64,000 bases of DNA from positions 62,001-126,000 of the forward strand of contig DATKUK010000102.1 of NCBI GenBank assembly GCA_035530655.1, in the 5' to 3' direction. Below the pieces are notes generated by a model. It did not search any database, had not been told where the DNA came from, and saw nothing but the letters and a program-made list of their open reading frames with translations. Each line of letters begins with the position of its first letter. The first letter of the stretch is position 1. The translations under genes were made by a program, and so were the position numbers. Origin of the DNA: DATKUK01 sp035530655. GTDB lineage: Bacteria > Planctomycetota > Phycisphaerae > UBA1845 > DATKUK01. Shown here in pieces: positions 16,952-25,777 of the stretch.

Positions 16952-17794
16952 ATGACGCGCAGCCAGCAGCTCGAGCAGATCGATTGGCTCCTCATCGCAC
17001 TCGGAGTTGCGCTGCTTTGCGGTTGGCTCATCTACTACGTCTACCGCCGCCGCGACCCTTTGCGGCCGGCGCCACTCCGCCCCAATCAACTCGACTGGGT
17101 GACCGTACTGCTGGCGGTCAGTGCGTGGCTACTGGTTGCGGCGGCCGCCGTGCCGTTGGTCCAGCGCGTATTCGGCCTGTCGGACGACAGGGAGGGCGAG
17201 CTCATCGCGGCGACGGCCTCGACCGGCGTGGCCCATCTAGCGACGATTCCGTTGTGTTTGCTGATCGCAGCGAAGCAGTTCCGCGGGGGGCTGCGAGGGC
17301 TCGGATTCGGTCGCAGGCCCGTGCGGCTAAGTCTGGCCTGGGCCGGCGGTGGGTTTCTGGCAAGCTGGCCGCTGTGTGCCGCGCTGTTGGCGGTCGCGTC
17401 GCGACTGATCGAGTGGCTTGCTCCGACCTATCCGCTTGAAACACACGGGGCGATCCAGGCGCTGCATCAACCCGATTTGTCGACCACTTGCGTGGTTTGG
17501 ATCTACCTGGTCGCCGCCGCCCTCACGCCCCTGGCCGAGGAGATCTTCTTCCGCGGACTGTTGCAGACCGGTCTGGTGAGTCTGCTGAGGTGGCGGTGGG
17601 GGGGGGTGCTGTTGACGGGGCTGGTCTTTGGATGCGTGCACCACACTCAGTTGCAGGCCGTGCTGCCGCTGACGGCGTTCGGCATCTGCCTGGGCTACGT
17701 GTATGAAAAGAGCGGGTCCCTGACCGCAGTCGTCCTGATGCACGCGATGTTTAACGTCAAGACACTGCTTTGGGACGCCCTGTTGTCCGGCTGA
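16952..17794 (+). CDS. CPBP (CAAX-protease/bacteriocin-processing-like) intramembrane metalloprotease (280 aa)
   Basis: Polytopic membrane protein with the three conserved CPBP motifs in its C-terminal half: LAEEIFFRG (EExxxR), LVFGCVHH (FxxxH) and LMHAMFN (HxxxN). The N-terminal part carries several more helices, starting near residue 13. The family includes the Rce1 CAAX protease and bacterial proteins involved in bacteriocin immunity or maturation; the substrate here is unknown. The start ATG 16952 has only a weak AAAGGCG upstream. The frame is open further back to 16856, overlapping trpC. Confidence 0.88.
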   Translation: MTRSQQLEQIDWLLIALGVALLCGWLIYYVYRRRDPLRPAPLRPNQLDWVTVLLAVSAWLLVAAAAVPLVQRVFGLSDDREGELIAATASTGVAHLATIPLCLLIAAKQFRGGLRGLGFGRRPVRLSLAWAGGGFLASWPLCAALLAVASRLIEWLAPTYPLETHGAIQALHQPDLSTTCVVWIYLVAAALTPLAEEIFFRGLLQTGLVSLLRWRWGGVLLTGLVFGCVHHTQLQAVLPLTAFGICLGYVYEKSGSLTAVVLMHAMFNVKTLLWDALLSG

Positions 17795-17831
17795 TCCCGA
17801 CGCTGTATGCTTGATATGAGCCTTTACAGGG

Positions 17832-19082
17832 ATGGGGATGGTGGGTTTGCAGACAACGCTCCAAATCCGGCGCCGAACAGCGCGAGGCGCCGTGCGGGCG
17901 CTGTTAATTGCCGCGGCCTTGGTTATGGGTACCGGACCCCACCGTGCCTCCGCCGCAACGCCGGACGAGGCCCCCAAGCTGAGGGCCTACCCCAGCAAGT
18001 ACTACATCATCCACACCGACCTCGACCCGAACGACGTACGCGAGGTGGCGCTGCGGATGTCGGCGATGGCCGAGGAGTACCACTACCGCACGCAGGGCTT
18101 TGCCGGCAAAATCCGTCAGAAGCTGCCCTTTTACGTGTTCCGAAAGAAGGAAGACTATGTGGCGGCGGGGGGGCTACCGGGAAGCGGGGGGGTGTTTGCG
18201 GGCGACAAGCTGATGGCCATCGCCGGAGATCAAGTCAGTGGCCGGACATGGCGCGTCATCCAGCACGAGGGCTTCCATCAGTTCGTCCGACACGTGGTCG
18301 GGGGCGACATCCCCACATGGTTTAACGAAGGTTTGGCCGAGTATTTTGAGGAGGCCCGCTTCACGGGTGACGGATTCGTCGTCGGGCTCGTGCCCCCGCG
18401 CCGCCTGGGCAGGCTCAAGGAGGCCATGCAAGCCGGCCGACCTATGGCGCTTAGCGAGATGATGCAGATCAGCCAGCGCGAGTGGAACGAGCATCTGCCG
18501 AAGACAGCCAACTACGATCATGCGTGGTCGCTGGTTCACTTCCTCGTACATGCCGAGGACGGCAAGTACGTCAAAGCTCTCAATGGGTTCCTAAAGGACG
18601 TCGGCTGGTGCCGCCTTGCGTATGAACAAGCCTGGGAGAAGCACTTCGGCAGCAACGTGGATGCCTTCGAGGCGAAGTGGCGCGAGTATTGGCTTGCCCA
18701 GCCGCGGCACCCGACCGCTGCACTGTACGGCAAGGCTCTCGTCGCCACGCTGACCAGTTTCCTTGCCCGGGCCGTCAGCCAACGACAGAGCTTCTCGGAT
18801 GCCCGGCACTTCATCGAGGCTGCCCGGGCCGGCCGTCTCAAAGCTCACAAAGCCGATTGGCTGCCGCCGTCGCTGCTGAGTGAGGCCGTCAAAGTCGCCG
18901 AGCGATGGGGAGAGTGGTCTATTCGCCAGAACCGCAAGAGCCTGCCGCAGCTAGTCTTGCGGATGCGCGACGGCACGGTTGTAACCGGGCGGTTCTGTCT
19001 TGGGCGGGGGCGCGTCAGCAGCGTGACCGTTGACGTCTCCGTCGCCGAGGCGGCCGCAAACCCGTCTTCCCGCTTGCCCTGA
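17832..19082 (+). CDS. Exported DUF1570-type zincin-like protein (416 aa)
   Basis: Signal peptide at the N-terminus (a basic stretch, then AVRALLIAAALVMG and a cleavage-like ASA). The segment YYIIHTDLDPNDVREVALRM is typical of DUF1570-like proteins. The catalytic motif is QHEGFHQFV (HExxH), followed by WFNEGLAEYFE, which supplies the third zinc ligand as in gluzincins. The C-terminal 100 residues are less conserved and end with a short beta-rich part. Such proteins are abundant in planctomycetes; proteolytic activity is inferred. Start may be ATG 17832 or 17838. It converges on cysK. Confidence 0.8.
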   Translation: MGMVGLQTTLQIRRRTARGAVRALLIAAALVMGTGPHRASAATPDEAPKLRAYPSKYYIIHTDLDPNDVREVALRMSAMAEEYHYRTQGFAGKIRQKLPFYVFRKKEDYVAAGGLPGSGGVFAGDKLMAIAGDQVSGRTWRVIQHEGFHQFVRHVVGGDIPTWFNEGLAEYFEEARFTGDGFVVGLVPPRRLGRLKEAMQAGRPMALSEMMQISQREWNEHLPKTANYDHAWSLVHFLVHAEDGKYVKALNGFLKDVGWCRLAYEQAWEKHFGSNVDAFEAKWREYWLAQPRHPTAALYGKALVATLTSFLARAVSQRQSFSDARHFIEAARAGRLKAHKADWLPPSLLSEAVKVAERWGEWSIRQNRKSLPQLVLRMRDGTVVTGRFCLGRGRVSSVTVDVSVAEAAANPSSRLP

Positions 19083-19097
19083 AGCGGGCAGGGCTGG

Positions 19098-19985
19098 TCA
19101 TAACAGGGCAGTGCTGAAGTACCGCTCGGCCCGGTCGGGCAGGACCGTGGCAACGTTGCCGCGAATGCGTCGGGCCAGTTGGCGGGCGGCCCACACGTTG
19201 GCCCCTGAGGAGATGCCCACGAGCAGCCCATAGTCGCGCCCGAGCTGCTTGGTGGTCTCGATGGCGTCCTCGTCGCTGACCTCCACCACTTCGTCGACCA
19301 GAGATACGTCGAGCACCGCTGGAATGAACCCGTCGCCTATGCCCTGGATCTGGTGCAGGCCGGGCTCGTGCCCCAGCAGGGCCGACACGTTCTTCGGCTC
19401 GACCGCAACGATCCGCACGGCAGCATTCTGCTCCTTCAGAAACGTGCCCACGCCCTGCAAGGTGCCCCCACTGCCCACCCCGGCAACGAAGCAGGCGATC
19501 TTGCCGTCCATTTGGCGCCACAATTCGGGGGCGGTGTGCTCGTAGTGCACGCGAGGGTTGTCGGGATTCTCGAACTGCTGCGGAACGAAGATATCGGGGT
19601 CCTGCTCCGCCATTTGGCGAACGTGCGCGACCGCTCCGGCGATGCCTTCCTGGTCGCTGGTCAGCACCAGTTCGGCCCCCAGGGCGCGGATGAGCTTCTT
19701 CCGCTCCTCGCTCATACCCTCCGGCATCACGATCCGCACGCGATACCCCTTCAGCCGCCCCACCAAAGCCACGCCGATGCCGGTGTTGCCGGACGTCGGC
19801 TCGACGATGAGCGAGCCGGGCTTGAGCCGCCCGTCCCGCTCGGCCCCCTCGATCATGGCCAGCGCCACCCGGTCTTTGATGCTCCCGCCGGGGTTGAGGA
19901 ACTCAGCCTTCGCAAAGATCCTTTCGCCGTTTACCTGCACGAGAGGCGTATTGCCAATCAGATCCAGGACGTTCGTCGTGAGCAT
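19098..19985 (-). CDS. cysK: Cysteine synthase (O-acetylserine sulfhydrylase, 295 aa)
   Basis: PLP enzyme making cysteine from O-acetylserine and sulfide. Motifs: IGNTPLVQ near residue 9, NPGGSIKDRVAL with the PLP lysine, EPTSGNTGIG binding the substrate carboxylate, GVGSGGTLQGVG holding the PLP phosphate, and GISSGAN. The frame is open to 20150, but ATG 19985 matches family N-termini. Length is slightly short but complete. The end of the protein is truncated-looking compared with E. coli CysK, ending ERYFSTALL, which is a common natural terminus for the family. Confidence 0.94.
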   Translation of the reverse strand: MLTTNVLDLIGNTPLVQVNGERIFAKAEFLNPGGSIKDRVALAMIEGAERDGRLKPGSLIVEPTSGNTGIGVALVGRLKGYRVRIVMPEGMSEERKKLIRALGAELVLTSDQEGIAGAVAHVRQMAEQDPDIFVPQQFENPDNPRVHYEHTAPELWRQMDGKIACFVAGVGSGGTLQGVGTFLKEQNAAVRIVAVEPKNVSALLGHEPGLHQIQGIGDGFIPAVLDVSLVDEVVEVSDEDAIETTKQLGRDYGLLVGISSGANVWAARQLARRIRGNVATVLPDRAERYFSTALL

Positions 19986-20095
19986 GTTGAGACCTGCCCT
20001 GCCGCATCCGGTGCCCGTTTTCGTCAGCCACCCCCGGACCGCTATCGCGCCATCTTCCATGGGCACCAGTGTACCAGCAAAACCAAGTAAAAGAC

Positions 20096-20122
20096 GAGCC
20101 CTCAGCGCTTGACTGAGGGCTC
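20096..20122 (-). terminator. Intrinsic terminator after the PEP-CTERM gene
   Basis: A perfect 10-bp stem GAGCCCTCAG/CTGAGGGCTC with a 7-nt loop. Read on the minus strand it is followed by GTCTTTTACTTGGTTTT, a T-rich tail. It sits between the PEP-CTERM stop (20178) and the cysK start. Confidence 0.65.
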
Positions 20123-20177
20123 TGCTGCTTCCATCCCAGATTCGCTTCAACCCCTCGTCAACTCCCCTCGGCCGGCT

Positions 20178-20849
20178 CTACCTGGGCGGCCGCCGCCGTG
20201 CGGCCATGCCTGCAATCCCCAATCCCAGCAAAATAACCGTTGCCGGTTCCGGATGCACCGATACGTATAGCTTGCTACCACTGAGGTAGGAAGCGTCAAT
20301 CGCATCGGGATAGTTGTCGACCCATTCGAACATCTCAACGAACATCCAGCCGTCGGGCAGTGGAATGTCCGGCATGCCGTTGTCCGTCAGGTCGTCTATC
20401 CCGCTGCTGTACCCCATGATTCCAGAGTAGTTGTCGCCCGTTCCGGGCGTGATGACCACGCCAAAACCATCGGGATTGACGGCGTCATCGAGGTAGATTG
20501 CCGCGTGGGACAGCCAACTGGGGGAGACGGTCTCAAGGGTCAGGTCATACCCGACTCCGTCCACCACTGCTGTAGCGCCCCAACCGGTGACCTCACCGAT
20601 GTCCACCACGCCGATGTAGTTTTCAAAGTCGCCGTACTCGTCCCAGCTCTCGAGGCCGCCGATGGGGATCTCGACGATCAACGAGTTGCCGTCAGCGCTG
20701 ACCACCTCCGTCGAGACGGTGGCGGCCTGGATCGGTGACGCCCTGTCACGAAGAGTCAAACTGCTCTTTATCTGGGCGCCGGCCACGGGCGCCAGGCCCA
20801 ACACGAGCAGGGCTATTGTTTTGCGTATGAACCTCTCTCTCTCTCCCAA
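20178..20849 (-). CDS. PEP-CTERM sorting-domain protein (223 aa)
   Basis: Exported protein with an N-terminal signal peptide (FIRKTIALLVLGLAPVAGA) and a C-terminal PEP-CTERM signal: HPEPATVILLGLGIAGMAAR followed by RRPPR. Such proteins are recognised by an exosortase, cut, and delivered to the surface or matrix. The mature part (about 170 residues) is acidic and rich in Gly, Asp and Tyr, with no domain I recognise. The start is TTG at 20849, supported by AGGAGG about 10 bp upstream. No exosortase gene is in the window. It has its own terminator downstream. Confidence 0.85.
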   Translation of the reverse strand: MGERERFIRKTIALLVLGLAPVAGAQIKSSLTLRDRASPIQAATVSTEVVSADGNSLIVEIPIGGLESWDEYGDFENYIGVVDIGEVTGWGATAVVDGVGYDLTLETVSPSWLSHAAIYLDDAVNPDGFGVVITPGTGDNYSGIMGYSSGIDDLTDNGMPDIPLPDGWMFVEMFEWVDNYPDAIDASYLSGSKLYVSVHPEPATVILLGLGIAGMAARRRPPR

Positions 20850-21580
20850 ACCGGACTCCTCCTTTCCGCTACGCGCCTACGTGAAACACCGCATCTCGCG
20901 CCGCTGTGTGGCCGGACCGCCCGCCTGAGTACCGGTCGACACACCGGTTGGCAGCCCACGCACAACGTGGCGCGGCAGATCTGGTGCCTGCATCAGCGGT
21001 GCAGCATCGCAAGAGACAGTGTGGATTACTCGGTCGAGCGACCAGAGCAGTCGCCGCGACAGGCTTGACCCCCGCTCATATCACCGCCTGACTGCAACGC
21101 CGCGCACATACGGTGCGGCCGGATCGGCGCTGCGCGCGCAAACAAGCATGCACTGACAGACCGTGAATAGCTACTGGGGCACCCACTCTCTCCCTCGTGA
21201 GGCGCTTCGCTACTCTCTCCGGTTGGCCAGTTGGCGGCCAACCAATCTTCCTCCCCGCAAATGCTGTGCCGAAAAGCGTTGCCGTAGCGTGAGTTACGTA
21301 TCCTTCGTATTCTCAGGCCCTTACCATCGACGCCGTCCCATAGCCAGACCCGACCGACGATCCGGATGGTGAACCAACGCGACATCCGCGTGAGACGATC
21401 TGCGATAACATGCTGATAACAAAGGAGTTACCTTGATGTTGCTCCAGCTCAACGCCCCTCGGGCAGACAACGAACGCCCCCGTCCTGGCGGAGGGCGAAC
21501 ACGACAGGCCTGCATGCAGCCAGCAAACCACGCGACCGCAAGGCCTCGCAACGGCGGGAATCGTCGGCGTGCAGGCAGAG
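20850..21580. other. Gene-poor interval, no supported gene
   Basis: About 730 bp between the PEP-CTERM gene and the terminator of the OmpA gene. Its first bases hold the AGGAGG of the PEP-CTERM gene. A short plus-strand frame from ATG 21436 (60 aa) has AGGAG 8 bp upstream, but it is Arg/Pro-rich, lacks similarity to anything I know, and runs through the terminator hairpin, so I do not call it. Nothing else is visible. Confidence 0.5.
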
Positions 21581-21608
21581 AAAAACGCGCCGCATGGGCG
21601 GCGCGTTT
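21581..21608 (-). terminator. Intrinsic terminator of the OmpA-like gene
   Basis: A perfect 11-bp stem (AAACGCGCCGC/GCGGCGCGTTT) with a 4-nt loop. On the minus strand the stem leads into a run of five T. It lies 43 bp after the stop codon of the OmpA-family lipoprotein. Confidence 0.85.
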
Positions 21609-21650
21609 GCGATTCTGAAGGGGCTATGGCTCTGCGATACCTTCGCCGGG

Positions 21651-22478
21651 TCAGTCTGCCGGGGGGGGAACGGCCTCCGCCGAGACCAAAAAAATCTCGA
21701 CTCGGCGGTTCTTCTGGCGATTCTCTTCGGTGGTGTTGGAGGCTACCGGACGGTATTCCCCGTAGCCCATCACCCCGACCCGCTCGGGAGTGATGCCGAA
21801 CTTGCGCAACTCGTTCATGACCGAGATCGCCCGGTGCACGGAAAGGTGCCAGTTGGTGGGATGTTTGGCCCGCGTCTCGGCCTTGACGATCGGGATATTG
21901 TCGGTGTGGCCGACGATGATCACGTCGAAGCCTGACGCGGCGGCAGACGTAACAATCTGAGCGAAGCCTTGCAGGGCGCCGACGGCAGATTCCTTGACGA
22001 CGTCACTGCCCAACGCGAAGAGCAGATCGCTCTTCCATTTGACCACGCCCTTTTTGGGATCGTACTCGACCGCGTCGGAATGGGCAGCGGCGAAATCCTT
22101 CAAGGCTTTGTCCAACTCGGCCGGCAGCACTCGCTCGAGTACGATCGGCGTGGGCATGCCGAGTTTCTTGACCAATGCCGAGAATTCCGCCTGGATCTTG
22201 TCATACGCCTTGTTCAGGCGATCGTTCTCCGCCTGGAGGTTAGCCGCCATCGCCTTCTGAGATGCCAGCTCGTTCTCCCTGCTGAGCAGTTGCTCGTCGA
22301 AGCTGGCCGACTTGGCGCGACAGTCTTCCAGGTCACGCGCCAACTCCTCGCTCTTGGCCTGGCACTTGTTCAGGGCAAACTTCACCCGTTGGTGCTCTTC
22401 GAGGCCTACACAGCCGCCAGCCAGTACGGCTACGGACACCGCCACCATGGTCGCCGCAACGTACCTTACATTGCCCAT
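21651..22478 (-). CDS. OmpA-family lipoprotein with coiled coil (275 aa)
   Basis: ATG 22478 has AAGGAGAT 4 bp upstream. The N-terminus has a lipobox (AVLAGGCVG), so the protein is predicted to be lipid-anchored. Residues about 30-110 are a charged coiled coil with repeated Glu/Lys/Gln. The C-terminal domain is OmpA/MotB-like, a peptidoglycan-binding fold: VIIVGHTDNIPI, then NWHLSVHRAISVMNEL, then GVMGYGEYRPVASN and NRRVEIFL. The likely role is to link the envelope to peptidoglycan. The NWxLSxxRA form is closest to the MotB-type branch, but no proton-channel helix or motA partner is present. Confidence 0.9.
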   Translation of the reverse strand: MGNVRYVAATMVAVSVAVLAGGCVGLEEHQRVKFALNKCQAKSEELARDLEDCRAKSASFDEQLLSRENELASQKAMAANLQAENDRLNKAYDKIQAEFSALVKKLGMPTPIVLERVLPAELDKALKDFAAAHSDAVEYDPKKGVVKWKSDLLFALGSDVVKESAVGALQGFAQIVTSAAASGFDVIIVGHTDNIPIVKAETRAKHPTNWHLSVHRAISVMNELRKFGITPERVGVMGYGEYRPVASNTTEENRQKNRRVEIFLVSAEAVPPPAD

Positions 22479-22646
22479 GGAGATCTCCTTGTCGCTGTTG
22501 ACCTTCCTGGCGCCAATACAATGGCTACATCGGCCGGCCCCGCGCCGGCGCTGGCCCCAGATCAAGACGGTCGGGTAACGGGCACCGCGCCATCATGCCC
22601 GCACAATCACCTCTGTCAAGCCGCAGACTCAGTCACCAAGCCGGTT

Positions 22647-23555
22647 CTAGTCCTGCTCGGCCTCGGGTTCCGGCGACCGCCTGACGGCCACCGGTCGCGA
22701 CGCCTGCTTGCCGACCAGCCAGCCGATCAGCAGGCCCAGCGCCGCCAGAACTACCGCACCGATCAGGAAGAACAGGGTATTCTGGTAGAGCAGATCGAGA
22801 AAAGACGGCCAGACGCCCTGAATCACAGCCGCCGAGGTCACGCCAACCAGCCCCAAGAGGACCACCGACACCACCGCCAACCCCGTGAACGCGGGGCTGA
22901 GCGGATCCATCGCCGCCGAGGCCAGCGGGACCACCGCCGGCGCCACGGGGTGCGGAAGGAACGTGCCGCCCGCGGAACCTTCGGGCGTTTGGGCCGCCAC
23001 CGGCTCCTCGCTGATGGTCTCTTCCTCTTCGGGATAGATCTCGTCGAGCAGTTCGGCGCCAAGGGACGTGTCGTCGCTCTCGCGGGTCAGATCGAGCAGG
23101 CCCGAGCCGCTGCTGCCGACGCTGTCCAGAGGGATTTCGGGCTCCGCCGACTGCTTCGAGATCTGTGTCTTGGCCATGGGATCGGCCGCTGCCGCCGAAG
23201 CCAACTCCTCGTCATCAAAGACGCTAATTCCCACCGACGTGATGACCGTATCGTCCTTGGCTCCGGCCCGCGTGCCGCCTTTGCTCTCCAGATCGTCGAC
23301 CTCCTCGAGACTGATCACGTCCGAGCCGGTCAAGCCTGCGGCCGAGCGGCCCGCATCTTCCTCTTCCACCGGTTCGAGACTGATCTCGCCTGAGCCCTGC
23401 TTGCTTGCCAGGTTGTCGACCTCTTCGGCCTGGTAGACCACTTTGCCGGCGTCGCGGAACTCGCGCAGCTGCCCGGTCTGGACCAGTTGCTTGACCCGCT
23501 CCTCGTTGAGTCCGAGCCTGTCCTGGACTTGTTCAAGCGTGTAGTACTTTGGCAT
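22647..23555 (-). CDS. Helix-turn-helix protein with acidic linker and C-terminal membrane segments (302 aa)
   Basis: The N-terminus (KYYTLEQVQDRLGLNEERVKQLVQTG) is a MerR/excisionase-like helix-turn-helix. A long acidic linker (about 55-190) carries loosely repeated elements such as GEISLEPVEEED, SDVISLEEVDDLE and PEIPLDSV. Two hydrophobic helices follow (about 215-240 and 255-285), ending in a basic then acidic tail. This suggests a membrane-tethered DNA-binding protein, or a protein using the HTH fold for protein contacts. ATG 23555 has GGAGG 9 bp upstream; a TTG at 23564 is less likely. Similar architectures occur in planctomycetes without known function. Confidence 0.75.
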   Translation of the reverse strand: MPKYYTLEQVQDRLGLNEERVKQLVQTGQLREFRDAGKVVYQAEEVDNLASKQGSGEISLEPVEEEDAGRSAAGLTGSDVISLEEVDDLESKGGTRAGAKDDTVITSVGISVFDDEELASAAAADPMAKTQISKQSAEPEIPLDSVGSSGSGLLDLTRESDDTSLGAELLDEIYPEEEETISEEPVAAQTPEGSAGGTFLPHPVAPAVVPLASAAMDPLSPAFTGLAVVSVVLLGLVGVTSAAVIQGVWPSFLDLLYQNTLFFLIGAVVLAALGLLIGWLVGKQASRPVAVRRSPEPEAEQD

Positions 23556-23590
23556 GAACTCCAACCTCCGCGTTCGCCCGCCAAGTGGGT

Positions 23591-24025
23591 CTACGGCGAT
23601 TCGCCTGTACCTTCGCCGGCGGCGTCCGTCCCAAGCTCCTCCAGTCGCGAGCGCTGCGAACGCTGCTGCTGTACCAACTTCGCCACGTCAGCCGGTCGCA
23701 GCCCCGCTACATTATACTCTTCCAGATACCGATCGAAGATCCAGGATCGGGCCGCCACCAGGCGCAGTTGGTTCGGCGTATACTCATAGCACCATAAGGT
23801 CCCGGCGTCGACATCGATCATGTACAGCCCGAAGGTGGTGGGCCCCAACTGCGCGGGACACATGTAAATTCCCCTGGCTCCCAGCGGACCCGGCGCGGCC
23901 ATTTGTGCATGAGCCGCCTGAGGAGTCAGGGCAGGCCGCCGGTCGATCACCAGAAGGGCGGCAGCGGCCGACAAGGCTGCGACGCCCATCCACGCAACGA
24001 CATGCCCGCCGTTCCGCCCGCTCAT
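23591..24025 (-). CDS. Small exported protein, third paralogue of the 2509/2843 family (144 aa)
   Basis: N-terminal hydrophobic helix (VVAWMGVAALSAAAALLVI) with Ala-rich cleavage-like region AAHAQM. The mature part contains GIYMCPAQ...GLYMIDVDAGTLWCYEYTPNQLRLVAARSWIFDRYLEEYN. This has the same order as the paralogues at 2509 and 2843: a strand, LYxxDxxTxTL, then RLxxxRS with an acidic/aromatic tail. An extra C-terminal charged helix (Gln/Arg-rich) is unique to this copy. ATG 24025 has GAGGTG upstream. Function is unknown. Confidence 0.72.
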   Translation of the reverse strand: MSGRNGGHVVAWMGVAALSAAAALLVIDRRPALTPQAAHAQMAAPGPLGARGIYMCPAQLGPTTFGLYMIDVDAGTLWCYEYTPNQLRLVAARSWIFDRYLEEYNVAGLRPADVAKLVQQQRSQRSRLEELGTDAAGEGTGESP

Positions 24026-24066
24026 TTGGAACACCTCGTCAGGCCGCCAACCGACCCTCAGCCCCC

Positions 24067-24094
24067 ATTATGCACGCAGCAGCGGAATCCTCAA
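24067..24094 (-). promoter_or_regulatory. Promoter for the small exported protein gene
   Basis: On the minus strand: TTGAGG, a 16-bp spacer, CATAAT. It is positioned about 42 bp before the ATG at 24025. Confidence 0.5.
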
Positions 24095-24117
24095 GCGTCG
24101 TACCGGGCACCGTCCAA

Positions 24118-25095
24118 CTAATGATCCGCAGCACGCACGATTCCGCACGCCTTTCGAACGTCTTCCATGACCCGCCGCGCCACCGACCGGGCTTTTTTGC
24201 CGCCCTCGCGCAGTACGTCTTCCACCGCGTCAGGGCCGGCCGCCAGCTTCGCCCTCAGCTCGCGCGCCGGGCCGAAACGCTGCTCGTGAAGCTCGGCCAG
24301 GCGCTTCTTGGCCTCGCCGTAGCCCGTGCCGCCCTGGCGATAGCGCCGCTCCCAGTCAGCCACCTCCTCGGGCTCGGCCATCAGGCGAAGCAGGGCGAAT
24401 ACGTTGCACCGCTCGGGGTCCTTGGGCGCCTCAACGGGCGTGCTGTCGGTCTTGATGCCCATGATGCGCCTGGCGGTCGCTTTGGGGTCGCCGAACAGCT
24501 CAATGGCATTGTCGTAGCTCTTCGACATCTTTTGCCCGTCGATGCCGGGTACCCAGGCGGCTTCGTTAAGGCGCGGCTCGGGGCGGACCAGCACATCACA
24601 TTTGTAGGCGTTGTTGAAATACGCAGCCATGTCCTGCGTCATCTCGATGTGCTGCACCTGATCCTGCCCGACGGGCACCCAGTTGCTGCGATAGATCAAA
24701 ATGTCCGCCGCCATCAGGAGGGGGTAGTTAAACAGACCCATCGACGGCATGATGTTCTTGGCGATCTTGTCCTTGTAGGAGTGGGCTCGTTCCAGCAGGC
24801 CCTTGCCCGTTACCGTTGCGAGAATCCACGTCAGTTCGGTCACCTCGGGCACATCCGACTGGCGGAAGAAGATCGCCTTGTCTGGGTCCAGTCCCAGGGA
24901 CAGATAGTCCAACGCCACGTCCAGCGTCAGTTGCCGCATCAGGTCGGCGTCCTGCACCGTGGTCATCGCATGGTAGTTGGCGATGAAGTAGAAGCACTCA
25001 TGCTCGTGCTGCAAGGCCAAGTGCTGCACCATGGCTCCGAAGTAGTTGCCCATATGCAGCTTTCCGGACGGCTGAATACCCGACAACACCCGCAC
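24118..25095 (-). CDS. trpS: Tryptophanyl-tRNA synthetase (325 aa)
   Basis: Class I aminoacyl-tRNA synthetase that charges tRNA-Trp. N-terminal VLSGIQPSGKLHMGNYFGAM contains the HIGH-equivalent KLHMGN. The middle segment FIANYHAMT and VPVGQDQVQHIEMTQDMA are typical, and GQKMSKSYDNAI is the KMSKS loop. Length is normal. It lies 28 bp after the site-2-type protease gene on the minus strand, so the two may be co-transcribed. Confidence 0.95.
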   Translation of the reverse strand: MRVLSGIQPSGKLHMGNYFGAMVQHLALQHEHECFYFIANYHAMTTVQDADLMRQLTLDVALDYLSLGLDPDKAIFFRQSDVPEVTELTWILATVTGKGLLERAHSYKDKIAKNIMPSMGLFNYPLLMAADILIYRSNWVPVGQDQVQHIEMTQDMAAYFNNAYKCDVLVRPEPRLNEAAWVPGIDGQKMSKSYDNAIELFGDPKATARRIMGIKTDSTPVEAPKDPERCNVFALLRLMAEPEEVADWERRYRQGGTGYGEAKKRLAELHEQRFGPARELRAKLAAGPDAVEDVLREGGKKARSVARRVMEDVRKACGIVRAADH

Positions 25096-25123
25096 GACTG
25101 CAATCTCTCCGAACAGGGGCTAC

Positions 25124-25777
25124 CTAGAGGTCGACTCCGACCACATAGTGTAACAGGAAGTTGAACACCGGCGAAATGATCATCCACAGAGGGTCGATTC
25201 GCCCATCGGTCGCCATCGGCAACATCACCAGTCCGAGGATGCCGAGCATGCCGAAGCGCCGCGTTCGCTCAAGGCTGGGTTGCGCGTGAAATGGCAGCAG
25301 ATGCATCGCGACGTGGAACCCGTCCAGCGGAAAGATCGGCAGCATATTGAACACGGCCAAGGCCATGTTTATGAGCATGCCTAGACTGAGCAACGTGGTC
25401 AAGGGGACGAACGCCTGGCCGAACGTCTCGGGACTCGCCAGCAGCAGGCGCAGCAGCAGCGCGAATACCACGGCCTGGGCGAGGTTGCTGGCGACACCGG
25501 CGGCCGACACGATCAAGTCGTCGCGCCGGGGGCTGCCGAAGTTGGCCGGGTTGATCGGTACGGGCTTGGCCCATCCGATCAGCCCGAACATCAGACAGAG
25601 CGTGCCCAGTGGGTCCAGGTGGACCAGTGGGTTCAACGAGCAGCGTCCCTGGCGATAAGCTGTCGGATCGCCGAGTCGATAGGCCGCGTATGCGTGGGCG
25701 AATTCGTGAATCGTCAGCGCCAGCAGAACGACCGGCACGCGGGTGATCAGATCGACCGGATCGAAGAAGTTGAGCAA
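25124..25777 (-). CDS. Site-2-protease-like (M50) membrane metalloprotease (217 aa)
   Basis: Membrane protein with the zinc motif LTIHEFAHAYAAYRLGD (HExxH) in the first conserved helix and FNMLPIFPLDGFHV (the NxxPxxPLDG motif) in the third. Several additional hydrophobic segments are present. It is of the short, minimal M50B type common in bacteria, without a PDZ domain, so its substrate is unlikely to be a classic RseA-type anti-sigma factor handled by RseP. The substrate is unknown. It ends 28 bp before the trpS start. Confidence 0.88.
   Translation of the reverse strand: MLNFFDPVDLITRVPVVLLALTIHEFAHAYAAYRLGDPTAYRQGRCSLNPLVHLDPLGTLCLMFGLIGWAKPVPINPANFGSPRRDDLIVSAAGVASNLAQAVVFALLLRLLLASPETFGQAFVPLTTLLSLGMLINMALAVFNMLPIFPLDGFHVAMHLLPFHAQPSLERTRRFGMLGILGLVMLPMATDGRIDPLWMIISPVFNFLLHYVVGVDL

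Noticed and set aside
21436..21618. Small plus-strand gene with AGGAG upstream (60 aa)
   Set aside because: Composition is Arg/Pro-rich, it overlaps the OmpA terminator hairpin, and there is no recognisable domain.
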